A stretch of 64,000 bases of DNA from Enterococcus gallinarum NBRC 100675 (lineage in GTDB: Bacteria > Bacillota > Bacilli > Lactobacillales > Enterococcaceae): NCBI RefSeq assembly GCF_001544275.1, contig NZ_BCQE01000001.1, positions 185,013 through 249,012 of the forward strand, in the 5' to 3' direction. Positions 26,666 to 36,663 of this stretch are shown in pieces. How positions within the stretch are numbered: position 1 is the first letter of the stretch; each line of letters opens with the position of its first letter. The translations under genes were made by a program, and so were the position numbers. The notes below the pieces were generated by a model. That model had not been told where the DNA came from, made no database searches, and was given only the letters and a program-made list of their open reading frames with translations.

Positions 26666-27847
26666 TTACAAGGTTTTTGGTGTACTCTCAGCCTGATAGC
26701 GCATCGATAAAATCAAGCCAATGCCGATCATGTTACTTAATAATGCCGATCCCCCTTGACTGATGAAGGGTAATGGAATACCTGTCAAAGGCAATAAGCC
26801 AATATTAGCACCGATATTTTCAAAGACATGGAACAAGATCATCATGATGATCCCGGTAGCAAGATAGGCATAAAATTCATTGTTTGTATCAAAACAAACC
26901 CGAATCATTCGGTAAATCAAAATGAAATATAATAAAATCACAAAGGCACTGCCGACAAACCCAAAGTTCTCTCCGATCACAGAGAAAATCATATCTGATT
27001 CACGAACTGGCACGTAGACATCACTCACATTGAACCCTTTACCGAACATCCCACCAGACCCAATGGCCATTAAAGCATAAGCTAGTTGGAAAGACTGGCC
27101 TTGAGTATCGTGAAACGGATCTAACCAAGAATCGATACGTGCAAACTGATATTCTTTAAAGCCGACATTATAGAGAAACTCTCGTCCCATATCTGTTGTG
27201 ACTAAAAAGATGGTCCCGCCCCCTATCAAAACAAAAGCGGCGATAACTGGGATCACGATCTGCCAAGAAATCCCCGACATCAAAAAGATCCCACCAAAAA
27301 TAGCTAAGAAAACTAACATCGTTCCAAAGTCTTTTTGCAGCATGACTAAAACTAGGACCGGAATGGTTACAGCTAACATTTTAGCGATCAATAAGCCATC
27401 CGTCTTTAAATCTCGATCTCGATGACGAACATTGTGATGGGTGACCACCAGCGCCAACATCATGATAAAGGCAATCTTCATCAATTCCGAAGGCTGGATC
27501 GTAAAGGAGCCAAAACGCAGCCAGTTTCGCGAGCCCGTAGAGTCGGCTAACCCTGCATCATAGAACTTCAAGAGTCCCAGCATTACCAGCAATCCTGCTC
27601 CGTAAATATAGGGAGTCAACTTCCACAACCACTTGGATTTTATATGCATGATCACTATAATTGCGATAACTCCTAGTACATACCATAAAGCTTGAAATCC
27701 TAAGGTTTTCCCCACGGATGGATTCCTTGGGTCATTCGTCAATGCGACATACAATGACGCAAACCCAATCAAGCACAATAAAAATACGGGTAATATCACA
27801 CCGTAGTCAATTCGATTATCATTCTTTTTTATTCGTGTATTTTCCAT
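26666..27847 (-). CDS. rodA: SEDS peptidoglycan glycosyltransferase RodA/FtsW
   Basis: Polytopic SEDS polymerase that joins lipid II into glycan strands with a class B PBP. 393 residues, about ten membrane segments, with family motifs RFGSFTIQPSELMKIAFIM, DFGTMLVF and PLTGIPLPFISQGGSALLSN. I place the start at ATG 27847, preceded by GAGAG; an in-frame ATG at 27880 has no ribosome site and overlaps a -10-like TATAAT. First gene of rodA-yusI-gcvH. Confidence 0.92.
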   Translation of the reverse strand: MENTRIKKNDNRIDYGVILPVFLLCLIGFASLYVALTNDPRNPSVGKTLGFQALWYVLGVIAIIVIMHIKSKWLWKLTPYIYGAGLLVMLGLLKFYDAGLADSTGSRNWLRFGSFTIQPSELMKIAFIMMLALVVTHHNVRHRDRDLKTDGLLIAKMLAVTIPVLVLVMLQKDFGTMLVFLAIFGGIFLMSGISWQIVIPVIAAFVLIGGGTIFLVTTDMGREFLYNVGFKEYQFARIDSWLDPFHDTQGQSFQLAYALMAIGSGGMFGKGFNVSDVYVPVRESDMIFSVIGENFGFVGSAFVILLYFILIYRMIRVCFDTNNEFYAYLATGIIMMILFHVFENIGANIGLLPLTGIPLPFISQGGSALLSNMIGIGLILSMRYQAESTPKTL

Positions 27848-27971
27848 GCCCACACTCTCTTCTGTAGAATCTTTATCCATTATAGTGATGTTTGCGCAGA
27901 AAAGAAAGGATTCCCCGTTCTCATTCAGAAAAAATTTAGAAACTTTAAAGTTTTCTCTAAAAAAATCATCT

Positions 27972-28002
27972 AAAAAAAGAAGCAGTCTAATTAGACTGCT
28001 TC
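27972..28002 (-). terminator. Terminator after tRNA-Thr
   Basis: Perfect 12-bp palindrome GAAGCAGTCTAA / TTAGACTGCTTC (27979-28002), then seven T on the minus strand. Confidence 0.9.
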
Positions 28003-28004
28003 AA

Positions 28005-28078
28005 TGCCAGCTGCAGGATTCGAACCTGTGACCTACGCGTTACGAGTGCGTTGCTCTACCAACTGAGCTAAGCTGGCA
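28005..28078 (-). tRNA. tRNA-Thr (anticodon CGT)
   Basis: 74 bases. Acceptor TGCCAGC/GCTGGCA pairs over 7 bp; D arm AGCTCAGTTGGTAGAGC; anticodon loop CTCGTAA gives CGT, reading ACG; T arm CACAGGTTCGAATCCTG. The lowest pair of the anticodon stem next to the loop looks like A-C. CCA is not encoded. Stands alone with its own terminator. Confidence 0.93.
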
Positions 28079-28203
28079 ACTAACACAAAGAAGATTATAA
28101 GAAAAAAACACAACTTTGTAAAGAGAAGTTTAGGGAAAAAATAGGATTACTGAAAATTTTCAAAAAATGTGGTATAATTTAATTATATCAAGGAGGTTTT
28201 TAC

Positions 28204-28440
28204 ATGGCAACATTTGGTAAGTTCGAAACAACCGTTGTCCCATCAGCTGAAGGTGCAAATTTTGAGGTCGCTACTCCTGTCATGTTCACGATCCATGGAA
28301 TAAAACAAACCGGTACAGTCACTAAGCAGCTTAAGAACTCTGCGGTTGTTGAATTGAATCAGACAGCGGAGAATCAAAAGCTTGTTACACAAAGTAATGG
28401 TGTATTGATCATTAATTATAAACAGTTAACGAAAATGTAG
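28204..28440 (+). CDS. Small DUF2187-like protein
   Basis: 78 residues, no membrane segment. VATPVMFTIHGIKQTGTVTKQLKNSAVVEL resembles the short KOW/SH3-like beta barrel of DUF2187 proteins, whose role is unknown. Extended -10 promoter TGGTATAAT (28170-28178) and AAGGAGG before the ATG suggest strong expression. Ends in the terminator shared with upp. Confidence 0.75.
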   Translation: MATFGKFETTVVPSAEGANFEVATPVMFTIHGIKQTGTVTKQLKNSAVVELNQTAENQKLVTQSNGVLIINYKQLTKM

Positions 28441-28580
28441 TTCGTTCAAAAGGAGACTGGGACAAAAGTGTTAATCTCCTAGAAATAAGGAGAAATACGC
28501 AGAAATTGCTTTTCAAATTTTTTGGTAGTTCGATTTATTTCCGAAGGAGTTGCTTCTGCTCCCAGCGTTTAGACGTGTTT

Positions 28581-28623
28581 AGAGCGTGGAACAAAAGTGT
28601 TTTTCACTTTTGTTTCACGCTCT
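28581..28623. terminator. Bidirectional terminator between the DUF2187-like gene and upp
   Basis: AGAGCGTG-AACAAAAGTG pairs with CACTTTTGTT-CACGCTCT around a T-rich loop. Upstream (28456 on) GGGACAAAAGTGTTAATCTCC faintly resembles the arms of the long palindromes elsewhere. Confidence 0.8.
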
Positions 28624-28628
28624 TTCTT

Positions 28629-29258
28629 TTATTTTGTTCCAAACAAACGGTCACCAGCATCGCCTAATCCAGGAACGATGTAGCCATGTTCATTCAAGCG
28701 GTCATCTAAGCTTGCTGTGTAGATATCCACATCAGGATGGGCATCTTGCAATGCTTTCACACCTTCTGGCGCAGCAACTAGGCAAACAAACTTCATGTTA
28801 GAAGCGCCGCGTTTTTTCAACGCATCGATGGCCATGATCGCTGAACCACCAGTTGCTAACATTGGATCAACAATAAATAACTGACGAGTGTCGATGTCTT
28901 CAGGCAATTTAACGAAATACTCATGTGGTTCAAGGGTTTCTTCATCACGATACATACCAATGTGTCCTACTTTAGCCGCTGGGATCAACTCTAAAATACC
29001 GTCGACCATGCCTAGTCCGGCCCGTAGAATCGGTACGATTGCTACTTTTTTACCACTAAGTGTTTTTTGGGTCGATTCTTCGATCGGTGTTTCGATCACT
29101 ACATCTTCGAGGGGCATATCCCGTGATACTTCATACGCCATCAACATGGCGATTTCATCGACAACTTCACGGAACACTTTCGTTCCACAGTTCTTGTCGC
29201 GGATCATTGTTAATTTGTGTTGAATCAAGGGGTGGTCAATTACTTGGAATTTACCCAT
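28629..29258 (-). CDS. upp: Uracil phosphoribosyltransferase
   Basis: Makes UMP from uracil and PRPP. 209 residues starting [21 protein letters not shown] loop [10 protein letters not shown] and uracil-site ending [17 protein letters not shown]. Start ATG 29258 behind AAAGGAG; in-frame codons further upstream lack a ribosome site. Downstream of glyA across a terminator. Confidence 0.97.
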   Translation of the reverse strand: MGKFQVIDHPLIQHKLTMIRDKNCGTKVFREVVDEIAMLMAYEVSRDMPLEDVVIETPIEESTQKTLSGKKVAIVPILRAGLGMVDGILELIPAAKVGHIGMYRDEETLEPHEYFVKLPEDIDTRQLFIVDPMLATGGSAIMAIDALKKRGASNMKFVCLVAAPEGVKALQDAHPDVDIYTASLDDRLNEHGYIVPGLGDAGDRLFGTK

Positions 29259-29346
29259 TTTAAAAGTCTCCTTTGGTTTTTCTTTTATTTTAAAGCAAAT
29301 CAACGATTGATACAACCTTGCATCACGTCATAGCCATATTCCTTCA

Positions 29347-29382
29347 AAAAAGGATCTGAGCAACGGCTCAAACCCTTTTCCT
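29347..29382 (-). terminator. Terminator between glyA and upp
   Basis: AAGGGTTTGAGC / GCTCAGATCCTT with loop CGTT, then six T on the minus strand; allows wobble pairs. Confidence 0.7.
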
Positions 29383-29390
29383 GCTACATC

Positions 29391-30626
29391 TTAATACAAC
29401 GGATACTTGTCCGTCAACTCTTTCACTTGTGCTTTTGCTTCTTCCAAAACAGCCGTATCTTCAGGGTGTTCCAACACTTTGACGATCAGTTTTGCTACTT
29501 CTACAGCATCTTCTTCTTTGAACCCACGGCTAGTGATTGCCGGTGTGCCAACACGAATACCGCTCGTTTTAAATGGGCTAAGGGTTTCAAATGGAATCGA
29601 ATTTTTATTGACTGTGATGTTGACTTGGTCAAGCAATGCTTCGGCTTCTTTTCCGTTAAGCTCAAATCCTCGCACATCAATCAGCAATAAATGATTGTCC
29701 GTTGCACCAGAAACAAGCCGCGCTTGCGGCGCTTGATTGAACACTTTTGCCATTGCTTGCGCATTTCTGATCACTTGCTCTGAATAAGTCTTGAAGTCTT
29801 CATCCAATGCTTCTTTGAATGCGACTGCCTTGGCAGCGACCACATGTTCCAAAGGTCCGCCTTGAATGCCAGGAAAGACTGCACTGTTGATTTTTTTCGC
29901 TAAGTCTTCGTCATTGGTCAAAATCAAGCCGCCACGAGGACCTCTAAGGGTCTTATGGGTCGTAGAAGTAGTGATATCTGCATAAGGAACTGGATTTGGA
30001 TGTAGACCAGCAGCAACTAACCCTGCGATATGTGCCATATCTACCATCAACTTAGCACCGACTTCATCAGCAATTTCACGGAATTTGGCAAAATCGATTG
30101 TTCGTGAATACGCACTGGCACCAGCAACGATCAATTTTGGTTGATGTTTTCTCGCTAAGATCCGTACGACATTATAATCAATCACTTCAGTCGCTGGGTC
30201 TACGCCATAGCTAACAAAGTGATAGGTTTTCCCACTAAAATTGACTGGAGAGCCATGGGTCAAATGCCCACCTGCGGATAGATCCATGCCCATCACCGTA
30301 TCTCCTGGTTCAATCAACGCTAGATATGCTGCAGTATTGGCTTGTGAGCCTGAGTGAGGCTGTACGTTTGCATAGGCCGCACCAAAAAGTTCTTTGGCAC
30401 GATCAATTGCTAAATTTTCAACAACATCGACAAATTCACAACCACCGTAGTAACGGCGACCTGGATATCCTTCGGCATATTTATTTGTTAAAATACTGCC
30501 TTGAGCCGCTCTTACACCTGCGGAAACGATATTTTCAGATGCGATCAATTCTAAATTGTTTTGTTGGCGATCCGCTTCCTTTTCAATGGCTTGCCATAAA
30601 TCAGGATCAAACGTTTGATAGTCCAT
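29391..30626 (-). CDS. glyA: Serine hydroxymethyltransferase
   Basis: PLP enzyme converting serine and THF to glycine and methylene-THF. 411 residues; PLP lysine K225 in [22 protein letters not shown] and [11 protein letters not shown] as expected. Start ATG 30626 behind AAAGGGGTG. 80 bases after tsaC; the order prfA-prmC-tsaC-glyA-upp is conserved in Firmicutes. Confidence 0.97.
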   Translation of the reverse strand: MDYQTFDPDLWQAIEKEADRQQNNLELIASENIVSAGVRAAQGSILTNKYAEGYPGRRYYGGCEFVDVVENLAIDRAKELFGAAYANVQPHSGSQANTAAYLALIEPGDTVMGMDLSAGGHLTHGSPVNFSGKTYHFVSYGVDPATEVIDYNVVRILARKHQPKLIVAGASAYSRTIDFAKFREIADEVGAKLMVDMAHIAGLVAAGLHPNPVPYADITTSTTHKTLRGPRGGLILTNDEDLAKKINSAVFPGIQGGPLEHVVAAKAVAFKEALDEDFKTYSEQVIRNAQAMAKVFNQAPQARLVSGATDNHLLLIDVRGFELNGKEAEALLDQVNITVNKNSIPFETLSPFKTSGIRVGTPAITSRGFKEEDAVEVAKLIVKVLEHPEDTAVLEEAKAQVKELTDKYPLY

Positions 30627-30706
30627 TCATACAACACCCCTTTACCTTAATGCTAGCATTGTATCATATTTCCTAAGCACTACCTATGATCAAAGCAGCG
30701 TTTTTT

Positions 30707-31735
30707 CTATTTTACCTGAAAAAAATTTTGATTGGCTGCTTTTTTCAAGCGATTCATATAGGCGCTGCCCATCCCTGTCTCAGGAAAAGCGGCCGCTAAA
30801 ATGATCTCCAAGCCAGCGATCGATTCATCTAAGGCTCGCAAACCTGCAAAAAGTCCTTTTGCTGCTGCCTCAACCGTGTCGTCCGCATACATGTAAACAG
30901 CTGCTGTTTCAAATCTGGCTGTCTCACAAATTGATGGGCCTGCCAAGACACCAGCTCGCAATCGATGCTGCTTGACCCAATCGAGTGCTGCTGGCCAGTC
31001 CTCTGACTGAACCATCACAACCTTTGTATCCGGAGCATAATGTTTGTATTTCATTCCCGGTGCTTTGGGTCTTTCACTTTCAGATACTAGATGTTTATCT
31101 ATTTCGACTTCACTGCCTAAAACCGTTTCTAATTGTTCTTTGGTCACGGCTCCTGGTCGCAAAATCATTGGGTTTGCTGCCGGATCACTTAAATCCAAGA
31201 CTGTTGATTCAACTCCGATACTAGTAGCCCCATCATCGATCACACCAGCTATCTTTCCTTTCAAATCATGCAATACATGTTCAGCTGAGGTCGGACTTGG
31301 CTTGCCAGAGGTATTTGCGCTAGGTCCGACTAGTGGGACATGTGCCTGTTTAATGACTGAAAGTGTTTTTTTATTCGCTGGCATACGGAATGCCGCTGTG
31401 GATAACCCCCCGGTCACAATAGGCGGTAAACTGTTATTTTTGATAGAAAAAATCAATGTTAGGGGGCCAGGCCAAAACTTTGCCATCAATTTTTCCGCTG
31501 CTGGATGCAAGTTATCCACATAATCCTTCAGTTGTTCCGGGTCGGCGAGATGGACAATCAATGGGTTGTCACTAGGTCTTCCTTTAACGGCATAGACTTG
31601 TGTTACCGCTTCAGGCAAAAGAGCGTTGGCGCCTAAGCCATACACTGTTTCTGTAGGAAAAGCAACTAATCCACCCGCGGCTAAAATTTTTGCTGCTTCG
31701 GATAATTGTTCTTCACTGAATTTTTTTGTTTCCAC
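30707..31735 (-). CDS. tsaC: L-threonylcarbamoyladenylate synthase (Sua5/YwlC)
   Basis: Makes threonylcarbamoyl-AMP for the t6A37 tRNA modification. 342 residues: YrdC domain (about 10-195; FPTETVYGLGANA, KGRPSDNPLIVH, GPSANTSGKPSPT) joined to a C-terminal Sua5 domain (MKYKHYAPDTKVV onward). The start is GTG at 31735. The expected ribosome-site position is occupied by a DnaA box (31739-31747), and two more boxes lie inside the gene, at 31512 and 31397. Confidence 0.95.
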   Translation of the reverse strand: METKKFSEEQLSEAAKILAAGGLVAFPTETVYGLGANALLPEAVTQVYAVKGRPSDNPLIVHLADPEQLKDYVDNLHPAAEKLMAKFWPGPLTLIFSIKNNSLPPIVTGGLSTAAFRMPANKKTLSVIKQAHVPLVGPSANTSGKPSPTSAEHVLHDLKGKIAGVIDDGATSIGVESTVLDLSDPAANPMILRPGAVTKEQLETVLGSEVEIDKHLVSESERPKAPGMKYKHYAPDTKVVMVQSEDWPAALDWVKQHRLRAGVLAGPSICETARFETAAVYMYADDTVEAAAKGLFAGLRALDESIAGLEIILAAAFPETGMGSAYMNRLKKAANQNFFQVK

Positions 31736-31935
31736 AGTTTATCCACATCCTTATTTTGAGGGCTTCCACACTTATCAACATTTTTTCGGTTTTTATCCAC
31801 ATTTTGTGGATAAGTCGTTTGTCAAGTGTGGATAACCCTGTTTATAACTTTTATTCGCAAGTAAGTCTTACTCTATCACTGTTTTTTATCAAAAAAATTT
31901 TTCAAAAAAAATGGTTGTCCACATGCTGTGGATTA
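31397..31935. promoter_or_regulatory. DnaA-box cluster at tsaC/prmC
   Basis: Six perfect TTATCCACA boxes: 31739-31747 and 31793-31801 (plus), 31805-31813 and 31827-31835 (minus), and within tsaC 31512-31520 (plus) and 31397-31405 (minus). One-mismatch boxes at 31772-31780, 31915-31923 and 31927-31935. No dnaA, dnaN or other oriC gene is nearby, so it is not the origin. Bacillus subtilis has a DnaA-box cluster at ywlC, the tsaC homologue, which restrains initiation. Confidence 0.8.
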
Positions 31936-32769
31936 TTGTACTGCGACCATCCGATCTTTTCCAGATAAATCTTGAATAACCGCAACTTTTTTATCTGGAA
32001 AAGCTTCCGCAAAAATACGCTGGACAGATTTGCCTTGCTGAAAACCGATTTCCACGAAGATTTTTCCGTCAGGTGTCAATAACTTCTTTGCCTGGTCTGC
32101 GATCTTACGATACATCACTAGACCATTCTCCGCTGCAAAAAGGGCCATTTGGGGTTCAAACTGACGCACACTGGCATCCATCAGCTCCCACTCCTGCTCA
32201 CTGATATAAGGCGGATTTGATACAATGATGTCCCATGATTGATCCCTCACTGGTGTCAGGGTGTCGCCTTGATAAAAAGCGACCTCTGCACCTAATTGCG
32301 CCGCATTCTCTTTAGCTACCGCCAATGCGGCCTCTGAAAGATCAACAGCAGCGATTTGCCAGTGAGGACGTGCCAATTTCAAAGAGACCGCGATCGCACC
32401 TGTCCCTGTCCCAATATCTACGACCCGCAAATTCTCTGCAAGTTCTGTTTGCTCCAGACATAAAGCGACTAATTCTTCTGTTTCCGGTCGAGGAATCAAT
32501 GTGTCTTCTGTTACTTTGAAACGATGGCCATAAAACTCTTCATAGCCTAAAAGGTATTGGGGGGGACGATGCGCTAAAAGCTGCTCCAGATCTGCTTCAA
32601 TTTGCACTTCATCAGCTGGTGAAATTTGCTGATCCATATGCAGCAACCAATCTAGTTTTTGCCAATTTTTACGAGCCAGAAAAAGGTATTGGATCGCATA
32701 CCCTTCTAGTCCCTTTGTTTCTAAAAAAGAAGAAGCCCGTGAAAGGACTTCTCGATAGGTTTTACCCAT
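31933..32769 (-). CDS. prmC: Peptide chain release factor N5-glutamine methyltransferase
   Basis: Methylates the GGQ glutamine of release factors. 278 residues; helical N-domain, SAM motif [15 protein letters not shown] and the substrate-binding NPPY in [14 protein letters not shown]. Its start overlaps the prfA stop by 8 bases, so enzyme and substrate are coupled. Confidence 0.97.
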   Translation of the reverse strand: MGKTYREVLSRASSFLETKGLEGYAIQYLFLARKNWQKLDWLLHMDQQISPADEVQIEADLEQLLAHRPPQYLLGYEEFYGHRFKVTEDTLIPRPETEELVALCLEQTELAENLRVVDIGTGTGAIAVSLKLARPHWQIAAVDLSEAALAVAKENAAQLGAEVAFYQGDTLTPVRDQSWDIIVSNPPYISEQEWELMDASVRQFEPQMALFAAENGLVMYRKIADQAKKLLTPDGKIFVEIGFQQGKSVQRIFAEAFPDKKVAVIQDLSGKDRMVAVQ

Positions 32770-33835
32770 TTTGCATTTCTTCCAATTTTGATGTTTGATC
32801 GTACATGATCAATGCATCAATGATCTCATCAAGTTTTCCAGCCAAAATTTGATCCAATTTTTGGATAGTCAACCCGATGCGGTGGTCCGTCACCCGATTT
32901 TGCGGAAAGTTATACGTGCGGATCCGTTCAGAACGATCCCCAGTTCCCACTGCTGATTTACGATTTGCATCGTATTCGCTTCGTGCTTCTTGCTGGATTT
33001 GGTCGTATACTCTTGCCCGCAAGACTTTCATCGCTTTCTCACGGTTCTTCAACTGCGAACGCTCATCCTGCATGGCAACGACGATACCAGTCGGCAAGTG
33101 TGTCAAGCGGACAGCTGATGCCGTTTTGTTGACGTGCTGACCACCAGCGCCTGAAGCATGATAGATATCTGTTCGGATATCTTTATCAGCAATATCGATC
33201 TCTACTTCTTCTGCTTCTGGCATCACGACTACGGTTGCCGTAGATGTGTGGATTCGTCCTTGAGATTCTGTCGACGGCACGCGTTGTACCCGATGCGCGC
33301 CACTTTCATATTTCAATTTTGAATAGACATTCTCACCGCTGATCATCATGATGACTTCTTTGTAGCCGCCGATGCCGGTAACGTTGGCATCCATCACTTC
33401 GACTTTCCAACCTTGTGTTTCCGCATATTTCTGATACATATTAAAGAGATCTCCAGCAAATAGTGCCGCTTCATCTCCACCGGCAGCCCCGCGAATTTCC
33501 ATGATAATGTTTTTGTCATCATTGGGATCTTTAGGTAATAATAAGATTTTGATGCGGTCTTCAAGAACATCTTTTTCTTTTTTCAAGTCAGATAGTTCTT
33601 CTTTAGCCATTTCTGCCATTTCTGCATCCAAGTTTTCGCCCAATAGTTCCTCTGTATCTTTGATGCCCTCAACGACTTCTTTGTAACGGCGATACACTTC
33701 GACCGTCTCTCGGGTATTTGCTTCTTCTTTGGACAACTGCATGAACCGTTTCGTATCTGAAATGACAGCAGGATCACTAAGCAGTTCGCCTAGTTCTTCA
33801 TAACGGTCTTCAATCGCTTGTAACTGATCGTACAT
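32762..33835 (-). CDS. prfA: Peptide chain release factor 1
   Basis: Reads UAA and UAG. 357 residues; recognition tripeptide P187-S-T189 (RF1 type PxT) and catalytic GGQ at 231-233. Start ATG 33835, four bases after tdk. Its Gln is the target of the adjacent PrmC. Confidence 0.98.
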   Translation of the reverse strand: MYDQLQAIEDRYEELGELLSDPAVISDTKRFMQLSKEEANTRETVEVYRRYKEVVEGIKDTEELLGENLDAEMAEMAKEELSDLKKEKDVLEDRIKILLLPKDPNDDKNIIMEIRGAAGGDEAALFAGDLFNMYQKYAETQGWKVEVMDANVTGIGGYKEVIMMISGENVYSKLKYESGAHRVQRVPSTESQGRIHTSTATVVVMPEAEEVEIDIADKDIRTDIYHASGAGGQHVNKTASAVRLTHLPTGIVVAMQDERSQLKNREKAMKVLRARVYDQIQQEARSEYDANRKSAVGTGDRSERIRTYNFPQNRVTDHRIGLTIQKLDQILAGKLDEIIDALIMYDQTSKLEEMQNG

Positions 33836-33838
33836 GTT

Positions 33839-34423
33839 TTATTCTCCTTCTTTTTTGATTCCAGGGTGAAAATAGTGTTTGCGACAAACAGGGTAATAGG
33901 CTTCATTACCGCCGATTTGAACTTGATCGCCTTCATAGACTGGTTTACCGTCAATGTAATGCAGATTCATGGTCGCCTTTTTGTGGCAGAACCAGCAGAT
34001 CGTTTTCATTTCTTCAATTTTATCTGCATAAAGAAGCAGATATTTAGAACCTTCGAATAATTCGTTGCGAAAATCATTTTTCAAACCAAATGCCATCACA
34101 GGAATGCCTAATTCGTCTACGATTTTAGTAAACGCCAAGACATGGTGTTTTTTCAAAAACTGTGCCTCATCAATCAAAATGCAATAGGGTTGATAACCTA
34201 GATCTTTTACTAAATGATACAAATCGGTCTCATCGAAAATCGGAATGGCGTCACGCTCTAACCCAATACGACTGGAAACTGTTCCGATCCCGCTTCGGGT
34301 ATCGATGCCGCTGGTCATAATCACGACCGGCTTGTCTTGTTCTTCATAATTATGTGCAACTTTTAAAATCTCGATCGTTTTTCCACTATTCATCGCGCCA
34401 TATTTAAAAAAAAGTTGTGCCAT
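33839..34423 (-). CDS. tdk: Thymidine kinase
   Basis: Type II TK, 194 residues. P-loop GAMNSGKT (9-16), DEAQFL and the zinc site CWFCHKK with C-R-K-H near the end. The start is the ATG at 34423, with AGGAAGG 9 bases upstream. First gene of tdk-prfA-prmC. Confidence 0.96.
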   Translation of the reverse strand: MAQLFFKYGAMNSGKTIEILKVAHNYEEQDKPVVIMTSGIDTRSGIGTVSSRIGLERDAIPIFDETDLYHLVKDLGYQPYCILIDEAQFLKKHHVLAFTKIVDELGIPVMAFGLKNDFRNELFEGSKYLLLYADKIEEMKTICWFCHKKATMNLHYIDGKPVYEGDQVQIGGNEAYYPVCRKHYFHPGIKKEGE

Positions 34424-34545
34424 CTTGCCCATCCTTCCTGATACTCCTTTGGTATTATACTTGAAAACAAGGAATTTTTACAGGTTTAAATTCAGAAGTC
34501 GCTAAGAGGGGTACTGAACGGAACGATGCCTGCAAATGATTGGCT

Positions 34546-35148
34546 TTACTGCCCGTTTTCCTTCTGCGCCACGTCTCTCAAAATAGTCAATACTTGATCG
34601 TACTCGGGATTCATCTGTCCCTGATAGTCTGTGTCAATAAGTTTGAAGCCTAGTTGTTGATACAGTCCAATCGCCGCATGACTCCATGTTTGCGTATGAA
34701 GATAAATAGCGGCAGCAGACTCTTCGGAATCTGCCGTTTGTTGCTGGCATGTTTCTAAAACTTTGGTTACCAAGCCGCGAGCGATCCCTTGTCTTTGAGC
34801 GCTGGGAATGACTGCTACCCAATGAACGAGCGGCACAATGCTGCCATCTTGTTTCTTCTTCCACCAAGCAGTCGCTGTTCCTACCTTTGTTCCTTCTGGA
34901 TCCACTGCAAAAAACATTCGTTGCGGCAATTGAGATTCATAGGGGAGAAAGTCTTTTTCAAAATACGCAAGTGCCGCGGCTTCTGTATCAAATTCTCCCA
35001 CCGCTGTCTCAATCCGCGCCCACTCACTCGCATCACCGGATTGATAAGGTTGAATGATGTAGTTATTTGAGGCAGGGACCGGTGCTACTTCATCCGCAGC
35101 CATGCGCTCCATCCAAATTTCTGCATAAGGAATTGATTTGTCTAACAT
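34546..35148 (-). CDS. GNAT-family N-acetyltransferase
   Basis: 200 residues; acetyl-CoA motif VAVIPSAQRQGIARGLVTKV (about 112-131), and a GNAT ending AIGLYQQLGFKLID. The N-terminal 30 residues are an extension. Follows the P-loop kinase by 49 bases. Acceptor unknown. Confidence 0.82.
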   Translation of the reverse strand: MLDKSIPYAEIWMERMAADEVAPVPASNNYIIQPYQSGDASEWARIETAVGEFDTEAAALAYFEKDFLPYESQLPQRMFFAVDPEGTKVGTATAWWKKKQDGSIVPLVHWVAVIPSAQRQGIARGLVTKVLETCQQQTADSEESAAAIYLHTQTWSHAAIGLYQQLGFKLIDTDYQGQMNPEYDQVLTILRDVAQKENGQ

Positions 35149-35197
35149 AGAGATACCTCGCTTTAGTTTTTTGGAAAACAGATCGTTTGCTTCAAGG

Positions 35198-35752
35198 CTA
35201 TTCTTGAAACTGTTTCGTATCCTCCAAGATCATCGTGATCATTTCAGATATTGTCTGCTTCTCTGTAAATATCTTCTCTTTTGAGAGGACTGATTTATTA
35301 CTCGTATCATTGCTCTCGGACGCTATGCCGTTTTCCCCAAAAAGAAGGTCTTTTTCGAGCCACCACTTTTGTAGCGATGATTCGGGAAAAAATGCCCGCT
35401 GCGGCCGTGTTCGGTGTCTTTCAATCGTTGTTTGAAAAGGCACATCAAAATAATAAATGAGACACTTCTCAAAGGATTCTAGTAAAAAGAGCAAGAAGTC
35501 CTGGTATTTTTCACGGGCAAAAATCCCCTCAACGATGATGAAAGGAACCTTCCCTCGCGCATATAAAAGAGCCTCCATCATTAGACCTACAGCATGATTA
35601 TTAGGTGTATCCTTCACGTGAAAAATTTCTCGACGAAATACATCCTGTGAGATCAACACCGCTTCTGCCCCTAATTGTTGATGCAGCGCCTTTGCTACTG
35701 TCGTTTTGCCGCTGCCAGAATTCCCCCGCAATAAAATGACGATCGTGTCCAC
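35198..35752 (-). CDS. P-loop kinase of the AAA_33/zeta-toxin-like type
   Basis: 184 residues from GTG 35752, which follows GCGAGG; a longer form from ATG 35818 lacks a ribosome site. Walker A LLRGNSGSGKTTVAKAL, then SQDVFRREIFHVKD, a Walker-B-like FIIVEGIF and the lid-like TIERHRTRPQ. Such proteins phosphorylate small molecules; zeta-toxin activity is not implied, and no epsilon antitoxin is seen. Confidence 0.75.
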   Translation of the reverse strand: MDTIVILLRGNSGSGKTTVAKALHQQLGAEAVLISQDVFRREIFHVKDTPNNHAVGLMMEALLYARGKVPFIIVEGIFAREKYQDFLLFLLESFEKCLIYYFDVPFQTTIERHRTRPQRAFFPESSLQKWWLEKDLLFGENGIASESNDTSNKSVLSKEKIFTEKQTISEMITMILEDTKQFQE

Positions 35753-35844
35753 AGCAAACCTCGCTTTCTTTGGCCGTTTCTTGTAAGCATATCGCTTGTC
35801 TTTCTCTATAAGAAGCATACCATAAAACCAAAGGAGGAATCACA

Positions 35845-36363
35845 ATGAAAGATACTGCAATTTTTGCCGGTGGCTGCTTCTGGTGTATGGTCAAACCTTT
35901 CGATTCTTTACCAGGAATTCTTTCGGTAGTCTCAGGTTTTACCGGTGGACATGTCCCTCATCCTACCTATCAAGAAGTAACAACTGGAACCACAGGACAT
36001 ACAGAAGCCGTAGAAATCACTTTCAATCCTGAACAAATAACGTATGAAGAACTCGTGGCTATCTATTGGCAACAAACCGATCCTACAGATGCCTTTGGAC
36101 AATTCGCAGACCGTGGGGACTCTTACCGTCCAGTCATCTATTACAATAGTGAAGAACAACGAAAAATCGCAGAAGCTTCAAAAGCCGCTTTGCAAGCAAG
36201 TGGCCGCTTTACAGATCCAATCGTGACAACAATCGAACCTGCTGAACCTTTCTATCCAGCAGAAGACTATCATCAAGATTTTTATAAGAAAAATGCGGCG
36301 CATTACAACGCCTACCGTGAAGGTTCAGGACGAGCTGGTTTCATCCGTCAAAACTGGACATAA
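35845..36363 (+). CDS. msrA: Peptide methionine sulfoxide reductase A
   Basis: Reduces methionine-S-sulfoxide in proteins. 172 residues; catalytic C11 in [24 protein letters not shown] and YHQDFY. Start ATG 35845 behind AAGGAGG. Divergent from the kinase gene. A second resolving Cys is present at C14. Confidence 0.96.
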   Translation: MKDTAIFAGGCFWCMVKPFDSLPGILSVVSGFTGGHVPHPTYQEVTTGTTGHTEAVEITFNPEQITYEELVAIYWQQTDPTDAFGQFADRGDSYRPVIYYNSEEQRKIAEASKAALQASGRFTDPIVTTIEPAEPFYPAEDYHQDFYKKNAAHYNAYREGSGRAGFIRQNWT

Positions 36364-36442
36364 CCTATTTTGAGAAGCGGCAGTTTGAATATTCCTTTAG
36401 TTTTCTGAGATAGAAATAGTGCTGTTGTCTCACCCAACAGCT

Positions 36443-36531
36443 GACCCTCAAAAGGAGAGCATCTTCGCAAAACAGTCTTAATTATGCGAAGACTAGCCAG
36501 AACAAGCCCTCCTTTGAGAGGGTCTTTTTTT
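36443..36531 (+). terminator. Long cruciform-like terminator after msrA
   Basis: This is in the 300-base gap 36364-36663. Outer arms GACCCTC-AAAGGAG (36443-36457) and CTCCTTTGAGAGGGTC (36509-36524), inner arms TCTTCGCA/TGCGAAGA, then seven T. A separate small hairpin CTGTTG/CAACAG precedes it at 36422-36441. Confidence 0.75.
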
Positions 36532-36594
36532 ATGTCTGTCTGCGCTAGTTGACTTTGGTCTGACTGATTTTAACGAGACGGCTCAAAAGAAAAA

Positions 36595-36624
36595 TTGACA
36601 GCAGGAGCTATTCCACGTTACACT
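36595..36624 (+). promoter_or_regulatory. Promoter of the dehydrogenase gene
   Basis: TTGACA (36595-36600), 18 bases, TACACT (36619-36624). Confidence 0.7.
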
Positions 36625-36663
36625 AGTTAGAAAATTCTGACGATTGCAAAGGAGTGTTGTGTT

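Noticed and set aside
31397..31935. Chromosomal origin of replication
   Set aside because: Many DnaA boxes are present, but there is no dnaA, dnaN or rpmH nearby and no clear AT-rich unwinding region with DnaA-trios that I could define; a titration cluster fits better.
35198..35752. Zeta toxin of an epsilon-zeta system
   Set aside because: The P-loop kinase is alone, with no epsilon antitoxin gene, and divergent from msrA; a small-molecule kinase is equally likely.
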